DNA of 37,789 nt from an uncultured Arthrobacter sp. (lineage in GTDB: Bacteria; Actinomycetota; Actinomycetes; Actinomycetales; Micrococcaceae), in the NCBI RefSeq assembly GCF_902805515.1, contig NZ_CADCTE010000119.1, forward strand, positions 1 through 37,789, read 5' to 3'. The notes under the pieces are model-generated. The model was not told the origin of the DNA, ran no database searches, and saw only the letters and a list, made by a program, of their open reading frames with translations. A program made the translations under genes and the position numbers. Shown in pieces: positions 1 to 7,932 of the stretch. Within the stretch, counting starts at the first letter, position 1. Each line of letters begins with the position of its first letter.

Positions 1-108
1 TGCACAGCACACACCAGGAAAGCCTCAGAAATTTGTGTGGGTTTCGCCGCCCTCACCGGGGCAACTCCATAACTATACGACCCCTCCACCCCAAACACAA
101 ATCCCCCA

Positions 109-156
109 CCCACCCCCACCACACCCACCAAAACCCGGGGACGTGGTGGGGGTGGG
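109..156 (-). terminator. Strong hairpin terminator after tyrS
   Basis: Positions 109-122 and 143-156 are perfect 14-nt reverse complements (left arm on the plus strand CCCACCCCCACCAC), separated by a 20-nt loop. The hairpin starts 8 nt beyond the tyrS stop codon. On the transcript strand it is followed by a T-rich but not pure-T stretch, as is common for actinobacterial intrinsic terminators. The remaining bases 1-108 hold no gene that I can support. Confidence 0.8.
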
Positions 157-163
157 GACGGGT

Positions 164-1501
164 CTACGCCGGTTCGACCTCGACCATGGCGAGGGTCCGC
201 TTGCCCCTGCGGACCAGGGCGTAGCGGCCGTGCAGGAGGGCCTCCGAACCGATGGCCGCCTCCGGGTCGGTGACCTTGACGTTGTTCACGTAGGCTCCGC
301 CCTCGCTCACAGTCCTCCGGGCGGCCGAGTTGCTGGCGGAGAGCCCGCTGGCCGTAAGCAGCTCGACAATGGTGGGGGTCCCGGCGGGAAGGGTGACGGC
401 CGGCAGTTCGGCGGTGGCCGCCGTGAGGGTGGGTTCGTCAAGCTGGCCCAGCTCCCCCTGGCCGAACAGTGCCGCCGAGGCCGCGATCACCTTCTCGGTG
501 GCGTCGACCCCGTGGATCAGAGAGGTGACGTCATAGGCCAGGGTGCGCTGCGCCTCGCGCAGGTGCGGCCGTTCTGCCGTGGACTGCTCGAGCGCCTCGA
601 TCTCCTCCCGCGTCCGGAACGTGAACACCTTGAGCCGGTCGATGACGTCGGTGTCGGCGGTGTTGAGCCAGAACTGGAACATGGCGTAGGGGCTGGTCAT
701 GGCGGCGTCGAGCCAGATGGCATTGCCCTCGCTCTTGCCGAACTTCGTCCCATCGGAGTTGGTGACCAGGGGCGTGCCGATGGCGTGGACGGTCTTGCCC
801 TCGGCCTTACGGATCAGTTCGGTTCCGCTGGTGAGGTTGCCCCACTGATCCGAGCCACCCGTCTGCAGGACGCACCCGTAGCTGCGGAACAGTTCGAGGA
901 AGTCCATGCCCTGGAGCACCTGGTAGCTGAACTCCGCGTAGCTGATGCCCTCGTCGGAATTGAGCCGGGTGGCCACAATGTCCTTCTTGATCATGGTCCC
1001 GACCCGGTAGTGCTTGCCGACCTCACGCAGGAAGTCGATGGCGCTCATCGGCGCGGTCCAGTCGAGGTTGTTGACCATGCGGGCCCCGTTGGGGCCGTCG
1101 AAGCTCAGGAAGCGCTGAACCTGCCCCTGGAGGTAGCCAACCCATTCGGCCACCGTCTCCCTGGTGTTCATGGTGCGCTCGGCCGTAGGCCGGGGGTCCC
1201 CCACGAGCCCGGTGGATCCGCCCACGAGGGCCAGCGGCTTGTGGCCGGCGAGCTGGAGCCGGCGCATCAGCAGCAGCTGCACGAGGTTACCCAGGTGCAG
1301 GCTCGGTGCCGTCGGGTCGAAGCCGCAGTAGTAGGTGACCGGGTCTCCGGCCAGGAGCTCTTCGAGCTCGGCCTCGTCCGTCGAGACGTGCACGAGTCCG
1401 CGCCAGCGGAGCTCCTGCCACACGTTGGCGAATGAGGGGTCGTTCTGCTGGGCGCTCAGGCCCGGATCTGAGGATTCTGTCGTCTGCGGCACAGGATCCA
1501 A
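164..1501 (-). CDS. tyrS: Tyrosyl-tRNA synthetase
   Basis: Cytoplasmic class I aminoacyl-tRNA synthetase that charges tRNA-Tyr. The 445-residue product has the HIGH-type signature HLGN at residues 69-72 and the KMSKS-type loop KFGKS at 253-257. An S4 RNA-binding domain fills roughly the last 65 residues. Length and architecture fit the bacterial TyrRS family. The start is uncertain. The TTG at 1501 lies 4 nt after the helD stop and has a GAGG about 10 nt upstream. A GTG at 1492 would remove three residues. Either choice leaves it tightly coupled to helD, so it is probably co-transcribed. The gene ends just before the 14-bp stem terminator at 109-156. Confidence 0.97.
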   Translation of the reverse strand: MDPVPQTTESSDPGLSAQQNDPSFANVWQELRWRGLVHVSTDEAELEELLAGDPVTYYCGFDPTAPSLHLGNLVQLLLMRRLQLAGHKPLALVGGSTGLVGDPRPTAERTMNTRETVAEWVGYLQGQVQRFLSFDGPNGARMVNNLDWTAPMSAIDFLREVGKHYRVGTMIKKDIVATRLNSDEGISYAEFSYQVLQGMDFLELFRSYGCVLQTGGSDQWGNLTSGTELIRKAEGKTVHAIGTPLVTNSDGTKFGKSEGNAIWLDAAMTSPYAMFQFWLNTADTDVIDRLKVFTFRTREEIEALEQSTAERPHLREAQRTLAYDVTSLIHGVDATEKVIAASAALFGQGELGQLDEPTLTAATAELPAVTLPAGTPTIVELLTASGLSASNSAARRTVSEGGAYVNNVKVTDPEAAIGSEALLHGRYALVRRGKRTLAMVEVEPA

Positions 1502-1505
1502 ATTA

Positions 1506-3758
1506 TCAGCCCTCGATGCCCTCCGGGATCGTGCCGGTCGAGATCAGGCGCAGCCGCTGGGTGGGGCGCGTCATCGCCACGTACAGGTCCCCCACCCGGG
1601 CGGTGGCCGAATCGAGCATGCGCTGCGGCTCCAGGATGACCACGCCGTCGAACTCAAGGCCCTTGGAACCGCGCGGAGTCAGCAGCACGATGTCCTGGGT
1701 GGGACCGCCGGCCCCGGATCCGACCCGGTCGCCGTACTCGGCGGTCAGGGCCCGCCGGACGTCGTCGAGCTGGTCCTCGGGCGCAATGACGGCGAGCAGC
1801 CCGCCGTCCACGATGTCCAGTTCCTCGGGCACCGCCTGCAGCAGGGCAGGAACCAGCTCGGGCACCCGGTCGACGACGGGAGCGAAGCGGCCTTCGCGCA
1901 CCGCCTTCGGCGCCGAGATCACGAGCCCGGCCGCGGTGGCCATCCGGACGGCGGCTTCGGCGATCTGCGCCGGAGTCCGGTAGTTCACCGTCAGTTCCTC
2001 GAGCTGCCAGCGATCACCCACGAACGGTTCGAGCGCCTGGCCCCAGGAGCTCGAACCGGCGGCCGAACTTGTCTGGGCGATGTCCCCGACCACCGTGAAT
2101 GACTTCACCGGGCAGCGCCGCATGAGCAGGCGCCACTGCATCGGCGAGAGCTCCTGCGCCTCGTCGACGACGATGTGCCCGAAGGCCCAGGTCCGGTCGC
2201 CGGCGGCCCGCTCCGCTGCGCTGAGCCGCACGGAGGAAACGGCATTGTGCTGTGCCAGTGCCTCGGCGGTGACGACGCCGTCGACGCCCGAGTCGATCAG
2301 GGACGCATTGACGTTCTCGAGGGTGCGCTCGGCATTGGCGAGGTCCCGGCGGTTCTCGGCCTCGCGGGCGGCGGTGTCCCTGCCAGCCGAGGCGTCGAGT
2401 TCGCCGAGGAGTTCGGCGGCCTCATCCAGGAGCGGGACGTCGGCCTCGGTCCAGGGGGCGTCGGCCGGCCGCAGCAGCAGTGCCCGGTCCGCCTCGCTCC
2501 AGTGCGGTGCGGCCGCGGCGAGGTGGGCGGGCTTGCTCAGCAGTTCGGTGATGAGCTTCTCCGGCGTGAGCGGCATCCAGGCGAGGTTCAGGGCAATCCG
2601 CACGTCACGGGAGCTCCGCACGTCCTCGGCGAGGTAGGCCCGGTCGGCGTTGTTGCCGGGACCGGAGGAGGCCTCGAGCTGCTCGGTCAGCTGTTCGGTC
2701 AGTTCACGCAGGAGGATCTTGACGAACGTGACGCGGGCTTCGTTGTGCGGTTTGCCGGTCGCACGCGCCCGGTCCCTGGCCCGGGCCACCTGGCGCGGCG
2801 TCAGGGTCAGCATCGTGCCTTCAACATTGAGCCGGCGGGGCTCGGCCGGGATGCGCTGGCGGTTGGCGACGGCGTTCCGGATGATCTGCGCCATTTCCAG
2901 CCGGCCCTTGAGTGCCGCCGCTCCCTCGCTGTGTTCGGGAACGGTGGTGATGCCGGGCATCAGGGTACCGATGCCTGCCATCACCACGCCCGTCTCGCCG
3001 AGCGAAGGCAGGACCCTCTCGATGTACTTCATGAACGCGTCGGTCGGTCCGACGAGGAGCACGCCGGCAGACTTGAGCCGGTCGCGGTGGGTATAGAGGA
3101 GGTAGGCGGCGCGGTGCAGGGCCACGGCGGTCTTGCCGGTGCCCGGACCGCCCTGCACGACCGTCACCCCCGACAGCGGCGCCCGGATGATGCGGTCCTG
3201 CTCGGCCTGGATGGTGCCGACGATGTCCGACATCTGGCCGGTCCGGCGGGAGTTCAGCGCGGCCAGCAGCGCCCCCTCGCCCTGCAGCGACTCGTCGTTG
3301 CTCAGCAGTCCGGCGTCGAGGACGTCGTCCTCGATGGCGACCACGTCGCGCCGGGAGAGGATCAGGTGCCGGCGGCGGCGGACGCCCATCCGCTCAAAGG
3401 CCGTCGCCTGGTAAAAGGTTCCCGCCTCGGGCGCCCGCCAGTCGATCATCAGCTGCTGAAGGTCCTCCGTGGAGAGCCCGATCCGGCCGATGTAGCGCTC
3501 CTCGCCGTCGTCGAGGTCGAGGCGTCCAAAGACGAGCCGGTCGTCCACGGCGTTCAGCTGGGCGAGGCGGTCCTCGTACATGGTGGCGAAAGCGTCGCGT
3601 TCGGAGCGGTTCTGGTGCGAGCCAGCCGAGGCGCTGCGGCGGACTTCCGCCAGCTGCCGGGCTTTTTCCTCACGCAGCTCGTCGAGCCGCCGGTACAGGC
3701 CGTCAACGTACCCGCGCTCGTATTCAAGTTCGTTCTTGGCGTGGGACGTTTCATGCAT
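1506..3758 (-). CDS. helD: HelD-family RNA polymerase-recycling ATPase (UvrD/Rep-like)
   Basis: The 750-residue protein belongs to the superfamily 1 helicase-like HelD group, which binds RNA polymerase and frees stalled core enzyme using ATP. Visible features are a charged N-terminal coiled coil (residues about 8-45), Walker A GGPGTGKT at 203-210, a Walker B-type VVDEAQ near 530, a VVGDIAQT motif, NYRTP near 590, and C-terminal helicase motifs ending in YVAMTRP. The N-terminus (YERGYVDGLYRRLDELR) resembles mycobacterial and other actinobacterial HelD proteins. It does not look like the HelR subgroup as I remember it, and no rifamycin-associated palindrome is visible upstream. The ATG at 3758 has GGGAGG upstream. 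It follows apt by 62 nt and precedes tyrS by 4 nt. The symbol rests on family resemblance only. Confidence 0.85.
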   Translation of the reverse strand: MHETSHAKNELEYERGYVDGLYRRLDELREEKARQLAEVRRSASAGSHQNRSERDAFATMYEDRLAQLNAVDDRLVFGRLDLDDGEERYIGRIGLSTEDLQQLMIDWRAPEAGTFYQATAFERMGVRRRRHLILSRRDVVAIEDDVLDAGLLSNDESLQGEGALLAALNSRRTGQMSDIVGTIQAEQDRIIRAPLSGVTVVQGGPGTGKTAVALHRAAYLLYTHRDRLKSAGVLLVGPTDAFMKYIERVLPSLGETGVVMAGIGTLMPGITTVPEHSEGAAALKGRLEMAQIIRNAVANRQRIPAEPRRLNVEGTMLTLTPRQVARARDRARATGKPHNEARVTFVKILLRELTEQLTEQLEASSGPGNNADRAYLAEDVRSSRDVRIALNLAWMPLTPEKLITELLSKPAHLAAAAPHWSEADRALLLRPADAPWTEADVPLLDEAAELLGELDASAGRDTAAREAENRRDLANAERTLENVNASLIDSGVDGVVTAEALAQHNAVSSVRLSAAERAAGDRTWAFGHIVVDEAQELSPMQWRLLMRRCPVKSFTVVGDIAQTSSAAGSSSWGQALEPFVGDRWQLEELTVNYRTPAQIAEAAVRMATAAGLVISAPKAVREGRFAPVVDRVPELVPALLQAVPEELDIVDGGLLAVIAPEDQLDDVRRALTAEYGDRVGSGAGGPTQDIVLLTPRGSKGLEFDGVVILEPQRMLDSATARVGDLYVAMTRPTQRLRLISTGTIPEGIEG

Positions 3759-3820
3759 GATGGGTTTCCCTCCCGGAAAGGCAGACCGTCAATTCTATCC
3801 TGATTAACGTGCGCAGAACC

Positions 3821-4375
3821 CTACAGGGTTGACAGCGCGTGCACCCGGCGACCCGGCAGGAGTTCGCGGCCGGCCAGTGCCTCGAGTTCAAGCACGACGC
3901 CGCATCCGACCACCTCCGCACCGCCCCGCTCGAAGAGCCGGGCCGCCGCCGCGAGGGTCCCCCCGGTGGCGAGCACGTCGTCGAGCAGGAGCACCCGGGT
4001 CCCGGGAGTGACACTATCTCTGTGGATTTCAAGGGTGGCCTGGCCGTACTCGAGGTCGTAGGCCTCCGAGTAGACGGCGCGCGGCAGTTTCCCGGCCTTA
4101 CGGACCGTGACGACACCGGTTCCGGCGGCATAGCCGACGGCAGCCGCGAGCAGGAACCCACGGGCCTCAATGCCGGCCACCACGTCGAACGTGCCGTGGA
4201 ACGGTTCGATGAGGGCGTCGATGACGGTGCGGAACGCCGCGGCGTCCGCGAAGACCGGTGTGAGGTCCCGGAAGATGATTCCGGGCAGGGGAAAGTCGGG
4301 CACCGCGGCGCAGAGTTTCTCGACGAGGTCACGTGCGGAACCGGCGCTCTGGGGGGCCGGTGGGCTGATATTCAC
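3821..4375 (-). CDS. apt: Adenine phosphoribosyltransferase
   Basis: Purine-salvage enzyme converting adenine and PRPP to AMP and pyrophosphate. The 184-residue product carries the PRPP-binding loop VLLLDDVLATGGT at about 128-140. It also has a PGIIFRDLTPVF segment near 31-42 and the adenine-site region ARGF near 71-74, all typical of bacterial Apt. Its ATG overlaps the mpg stop codon by 4 nt (ATGA), so the two are almost certainly translationally coupled. In many actinobacteria apt sits beside relA. Here it lies between a DNA glycosylase and helD instead. No frameshift or truncation is seen. Confidence 0.95.
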   Translation of the reverse strand: MNISPPAPQSAGSARDLVEKLCAAVPDFPLPGIIFRDLTPVFADAAAFRTVIDALIEPFHGTFDVVAGIEARGFLLAAAVGYAAGTGVVTVRKAGKLPRAVYSEAYDLEYGQATLEIHRDSVTPGTRVLLLDDVLATGGTLAAAARLFERGGAEVVGCGVVLELEALAGRELLPGRRVHALSTL

Positions 4376-5049
4376 CCCATCACCTTACGGGCAGCACGGG
4401 GCTTCGCGGGCCGGTACTTGGAGACGGTGGGCTCACCTGGCAGCCAGAAGCGCCATGGGTACTCGGCGCCACCCCCGGGACCGCTGAGCCCGACGCGCGG
4501 ACCGGTGGCATACTCCCCGGCCGATACGGGCGCCTCAGGCAGTTCGAGGTCCAGCGGCCCGGCGAACAGGTCGGCGCCGTCGAACCGGCGGTCGAGGCCG
4601 AGCGCCTGCGCCAGGCGGGCCGGGCCCCGGGCCAGGTCGAGGTCGCTTCGAGGCCCTCCCCGGCGGGCCCGGGCCGTCTCGATCCCGTCCACGACCTCCC
4701 CGGCGCGCAGCAGCACGCCTCCGGCGCGGCCGTCGTCACCGCACACCACGTTGGCGCAGTAGTGCATGCCGTAGGTGAAGTACACGTAGAGCGTGCCGGC
4801 GGGCCCGTGCAGGGAGGCGTTCCGGGCGGTCCTGCCGCGGAAGGCGTGCGAGCCCGGATCCTCGGTGCCACGGTAGGCCTCGACCTCGGTGATGCGGACG
4901 GTCACCGGCCCTTCTTCGCCCCGATGGGTCAGGAACGCGCCCAGCAGCAGCGGTGCCGCTTTCAGGGGATTCACGGCCAGGCGGCTGCGCGACGGGTGGG
5001 AAACGGGCGGGACGGGCGCGGGTGCGCCGGGAACAGGCAGGTGGGCCAC
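4372..5049 (-). CDS. mpg: DNA-3-methyladenine glycosylase (AAG/MPG family)
   Basis: Monofunctional base-excision glycosylase that removes alkylated purines such as 3-methyladenine. The 225-residue product shows the AAG-fold signatures: VEAY at 56-59 with E57 as the expected general base, DPGSHAFRGRT at 64-74, YGMHYCANV at 93-101, and a late RGPARLAQALG block. The start is a GTG at 5049 without an obvious Shine-Dalgarno sequence. The first ~25 residues are Pro/Ala-rich, so the true start may lie further in. It is the first gene of the minus-strand group mpg-apt-helD-tyrS and is divergent from the Ada-AlkA gene, whose start is 106 nt away. That arrangement suggests a shared alkylation-damage context. 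Confidence 0.9.
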   Translation of the reverse strand: MAHLPVPGAPAPVPPVSHPSRSRLAVNPLKAAPLLLGAFLTHRGEEGPVTVRITEVEAYRGTEDPGSHAFRGRTARNASLHGPAGTLYVYFTYGMHYCANVVCGDDGRAGGVLLRAGEVVDGIETARARRGGPRSDLDLARGPARLAQALGLDRRFDGADLFAGPLDLELPEAPVSAGEYATGPRVGLSGPGGGAEYPWRFWLPGEPTVSKYRPAKPRAARKVMG

Positions 5050-5155
5050 AACCAGTTACGGTAGCAAGCCGCCCGCGTCCTCCTCCAACCGGGGACGCCA
5101 CGGTGATGTCCGATTCCCGCTAGGTTGGGCCTGAGAAAGCTGGGAGGATGAAGCA

Positions 5156-6781
5156 ATGGACTTCTGGCAGCAGTACCGCGCCATCGACGCCCGCGACGTC
5201 CGTTTCGACGGACAGTTCGTCACGGCGGTCTCCAGCACCGGCATTTACTGCAGGCCGTCCTGCCCCGCACGGACGCCGAAGCCAGCGAACGTCCGGTTCT
5301 ACCGCACGTCGGCCGCGGCCCACGAGGCCGGATACCGGGCGTGCAAGCGCTGCCTGCCCGAGGCCGTCCCCGGCACCCCGGAATGGAACCTGCGCTCGGA
5401 CGTGGCAGCCCGCTCAATGCGGCTGATCGCCGACGGCGAGGTCAACCGCTCGGGCGTCGTCGGCCTGGCTGGGAAGCTCGGGTACTCGACGCGGCAGCTC
5501 AACCGCATCCTGCGTGAGGAACTCGGCGCAGGCCCGCTGGCCCTGGCCCGTGCGAGCCGCGCTCAGACCGCACGGACGCTGCTGACCGCGACGTCGATGA
5601 AGCTGTCGGACGTCGCCTTCGCCGCGGGCTTCAGCAGCATCCGCCAGTTCAACGACACGGTGCAGGAGGTCTTCGACCTCACCCCGTCCCAGCTGCGCGG
5701 GGCGGATTCCCTCAGCCGGGCTCCCCGCCGTTCCGCCGACCGCCCGCCCGGTGCGGCCGCCCCGGCGTTTCCGGGGCTGGTCCTGACCCTGCCGGTCCGG
5801 GCTCCCTACGACAACGGCATCTTCGGCTTCCTGGCCGCCCGCGCCCTGCCCGGCGTGGAGCAGGGCACGAAGGAAAGCTACGCCCGGCTGGTGCAGCTTC
5901 CGGGCGGACAGGGCTGGTTCCGCGCATTCCCCGTGGGCGGCAGGGATGCGCCGGGGGGTCTGCGGGTCGAATTGAGCCTTGAGAGCCTTGGCGACCTGCC
6001 CGTGCTCCTGAGCCGGATCCGCAGGCTGTTCGACCTCGACGCCGATCCCACGGCCGTCGACGCCGCCCTCTCGGGCAGCCCGCTGTTCGCGCCGCTGGCG
6101 GCAGCGGTGCCCGGAATCCGGCTTCCCGGGGCGGTTGACCCCGCGGAGCTCCTCATCCGGGCGATGATCGGCCAGCAGATCACCGTGAGCGCAGCGAGAA
6201 CCGCGCTCACCTCCCTGGCCGAGGCGGGCACGCCGTCGGTGCTGCCCCAGCCCGGCTTCGAGCGGCTGTTTCCGAACCCGGCGCAGATCGCGGAGGTGGC
6301 AGGGAGCGTGCTGCGCGGACCGGCCCGGCGGATCGAGGCGGTTCGCCGCACCGCCGAGGGCCTCGCCGACGGCAGCATCCGCCTCGGCGTCGAGGACGAC
6401 CCGCAGTCGCTGGCGGACCGGCTGCTTCCCCTTCCCGGGATCGGCCCGTGGACCGTGAACTACGTGGCCATGCGGGTGCTGGGAGCAACCGACATCCACC
6501 TCGGCAACGACGCCGCCATCCGGAACGGGTGGGCGGCCCTCACCGACTCCGGCGGGCCGGCGGCCGGGGCAGCGACCAAGGCCGGGGCGGCCGCCGCGCT
6601 CTCCGACGCCATGTCCGCCGTCAGCCCCTGGCGTTCCTATGCCACGATGCACCTGTGGCGGGTTGCCTCCGGCATCCCGGCACGGGCCTCCGGCGCCCGC
6701 CGGGTGCACGCTGCCCGCCCGGGCTCCTCCCCCGATGCTTTACCCCCGGCCCCCTCCAAGGAATCGAAGGACAACCAGTGA
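5156..6781 (+). CDS. Ada N-terminal / AraC HTH / AlkA glycosylase fusion
   Basis: A 541-residue three-part protein. Residues 1-75 form an Ada-type zinc domain with Cys32, Cys36, Cys63 and Cys66, which accepts methyl groups from DNA phosphotriesters. Residues about 80-185 are an AraC-type helix-turn-helix. From about 200 onward is an AlkA-type glycosylase with an AlkA_N-like region and a helix-hairpin-helix LPGIGPWTVNYVAMRV. The following LGNDAAIR contains the probable catalytic Asp. Combining sensor, regulator and glycosylase is known in actinobacteria (AdaA-AlkA). The Ada O6-methyltransferase domain is absent and is supplied by the next gene, whose ATG overlaps this stop by one base (TGATG). 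GGGAGG lies 8-9 nt before the ATG. It probably activates its own promoter once methylated. Confidence 0.93.
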   Translation: MDFWQQYRAIDARDVRFDGQFVTAVSSTGIYCRPSCPARTPKPANVRFYRTSAAAHEAGYRACKRCLPEAVPGTPEWNLRSDVAARSMRLIADGEVNRSGVVGLAGKLGYSTRQLNRILREELGAGPLALARASRAQTARTLLTATSMKLSDVAFAAGFSSIRQFNDTVQEVFDLTPSQLRGADSLSRAPRRSADRPPGAAAPAFPGLVLTLPVRAPYDNGIFGFLAARALPGVEQGTKESYARLVQLPGGQGWFRAFPVGGRDAPGGLRVELSLESLGDLPVLLSRIRRLFDLDADPTAVDAALSGSPLFAPLAAAVPGIRLPGAVDPAELLIRAMIGQQITVSAARTALTSLAEAGTPSVLPQPGFERLFPNPAQIAEVAGSVLRGPARRIEAVRRTAEGLADGSIRLGVEDDPQSLADRLLPLPGIGPWTVNYVAMRVLGATDIHLGNDAAIRNGWAALTDSGGPAAGAATKAGAAAALSDAMSAVSPWRSYATMHLWRVASGIPARASGARRVHAARPGSSPDALPPAPSKESKDNQ

Positions 6782-7341
6782 TGACCTCCCTGACCACCAC
6801 CATCCCCACTCCGGACGGGCCCTTCACCATCATTGAACGCGACGGGGTGGTGATTGCCTCGGGCTGGACCGCCGACACGGCGGACCTGACCGGGCAGATC
6901 CACACCAGCCTCAAGCCGGTCTCGATGAGCGCCGCGCCGGCAGAGCTGCGGCGGATCACCGATGCCGTTGAGGCCTACTACGACGGCGACCTGACGGCGA
7001 TCCTCGAGGTCCCCGTCCACCAGCTCTCGGGACCGTTCCGCACCCGCGCCTGGGAGGTGCTCCGCGAGGTGCCGGCGGGCGAGCCGGTCACCTACGCCCA
7101 GTACGCGGCGCTGACCGGCAAGGCGACCGCCGTCCGGGCGGCCGCGGCGGCCTGTGCGCGCAACGCGGCGGCCCTTTTCGTTCCGTGCCACCGTGTGGTC
7201 CGCACCGACGGCACCCTGGGCGGGTTCCGCTGGGGCCTCGAGGTCAAGCGCCGGCTCCTCGACCGGGAGGCCGCAGCGCACGGCCTCCCCCCGGCCGTGT
7301 CGGCCACTGCCTCCGGCGCCCAGACGGCCCTCTTCGACTGA
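6781..7341 (+). CDS. ogt: Methylated-DNA--[protein]-cysteine S-methyltransferase
   Basis: Suicide repair protein that moves the methyl group from O6-methylguanine in DNA to its own cysteine. The product is 186 residues with the start taken at the ATG overlapping the upstream stop, preceded by a GAAGGA sequence. The active site PCHRV is at 135-139 with Cys136 as acceptor. GEPVTYAQYAALTG and the RAAAAACARN arginine-finger helix are in the expected places. The family is usually 150-190 residues long. Together with the upstream fusion it rebuilds, as two overlapping genes, the functions of E. coli Ada plus AlkA. The ogt versus ada-C-terminal naming is a matter of convention. A possible small terminator hairpin follows directly. 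Confidence 0.95.
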   Translation: MTSLTTTIPTPDGPFTIIERDGVVIASGWTADTADLTGQIHTSLKPVSMSAAPAELRRITDAVEAYYDGDLTAILEVPVHQLSGPFRTRAWEVLREVPAGEPVTYAQYAALTGKATAVRAAAAACARNAAALFVPCHRVVRTDGTLGGFRWGLEVKRRLLDREAAAHGLPPAVSATASGAQTALFD

Positions 7342-7342
7342 C

Positions 7343-7368
7343 CCCTCCGCCGGGAGGGCACCCTCCGG
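7343..7368 (+). terminator. Possible terminator after ogt
   Basis: Directly after the ogt stop, CCCTCC (7343-7348), GGAGGG (7353-7358) and CCCTCC (7361-7366) can form alternative short GC hairpins. There is no T tract, so the assignment is tentative. Confidence 0.3.
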
Positions 7369-7406
7369 CCAAGTGCGCACGGCCAAGTGCGCACGGCCGA
7401 GTGCGG
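7367..7406. repeat. 14-bp tandem repeat, about 2.9 copies
   Basis: GGCCAAGTGCGCAC occurs at 7367-7380 and again at 7381-7394, followed by a diverged partial copy at 7395-7406 (GGCCGAGTGCGG). It lies between the ogt end and the larger palindromic repeat array. Confidence 0.85.
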
Positions 7407-7424
7407 AGCGGGTGGACCCAGGTT

Positions 7425-7740
7425 CGTTCTTTCCCACCGCCCCTTTCGTCGAGTTTGCATGTCACCACCCTTTGGGGCGCTCGAAGCGGGGTGAGCTGCA
7501 GTCTCGGCGGGAGCGGACAGACTCCAGGTGCGTTCTTTCCCACCGCCCCTTTCGTCGAGTTTGCACGTCACCACCCTTCGGGCCGCGCAGAGCGGGGTGA
7601 GCAGCAGTCTCGATGGGAGCGGGCAGGCTCTGGGAAGCGCGCCCGCTTGCCGCCCCTTCCCCACCGCCCCTCCCCGCCGAATGTGCACGTCACCACACTT
7701 TGCACCGCGCAGAGCGGGGTGAGCTGCAGTTTCGGCGCGG
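7425..7740. repeat. Three copies of a ~92-bp palindromic intergenic repeat
   Basis: Copies lie at 7425-7516, 7531-7622 and about 7655-7736. The first two are 92 bp each with a 106-bp period. The third is more diverged and has extra bases before it. Every copy begins with a TTCCCACCGCCCC-like block and carries an imperfect inverted repeat: TGCAyGTCACCACCC on the left (7456-7470, 7562-7576, 7684-7698) and GGGGTGAGCwGCA on the right (7488-7500, 7594-7606, 7716-7728). The segment between the arms is the variable part. The layout fits a REP/BIME-type extragenic palindrome or a structured RNA, and not coding sequence. The array fills most of the 590-bp gap between ogt and the sugar-binding lipoprotein gene. 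Confidence 0.85.
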
Positions 7741-7791
7741 GGGCGTTCCCCGCGGGTACCGTGTGCGGCACGAAGACGCGATCCGGAACCG

Positions 7792-7820
7792 TTGACAGGA
7801 ATTAATCCAGTCGCTTTACT
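7792..7820 (+). promoter_or_regulatory. Probable sigma-70-type promoter of the mannoside operon
   Basis: A perfect -35 hexamer TTGACA (7792-7797) is followed after 17 bp by TTTACT (7815-7820), which matches the -10 consensus at four of six positions. The predicted start near 7827 leaves a ~105-nt leader before the ATG at 7933. A near-palindrome GGAATTAATCC (7798-7808) lies in the spacer and could be an operator for the downstream ROK regulator. That last point is inference. Confidence 0.6.
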
Positions 7821-7932
7821 TATCGCAACGACGGGCCACTACTTTCACTCCCGTCGCCACCCGCCATCCTCCTGCTGGCCAAAGGCGACCTGCAGAATTC
7901 CCGGTGGGTTCTCAATGGAGCAAAGGAGCACC

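Noticed and set aside
35-1435. Long open frame opposite tyrS
   Set aside because: Antisense shadow of a clear tRNA synthetase; Arg/Gly/Pro-rich composition with no domain. The same holds for long antisense frames opposite helD, the arg genes and pheT.
3759-3820. Rifamycin-associated element and HelR-type resistance gene
   Set aside because: No such palindrome is visible upstream, and the N-terminus looks like ordinary actinobacterial HelD, not HelR.
7425-7740. CRISPR array
   Set aside because: Only three imperfect ~92-bp units with conserved interiors and no unique spacers of even length; no cas genes in the window.
7154-7805. Overlapping open frames across the palindromic repeats
   Set aside because: They are open by GC bias, partly antisense or out of frame with ogt, and their peptides simply repeat the DNA unit. 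No ribosome site or domain supports them.
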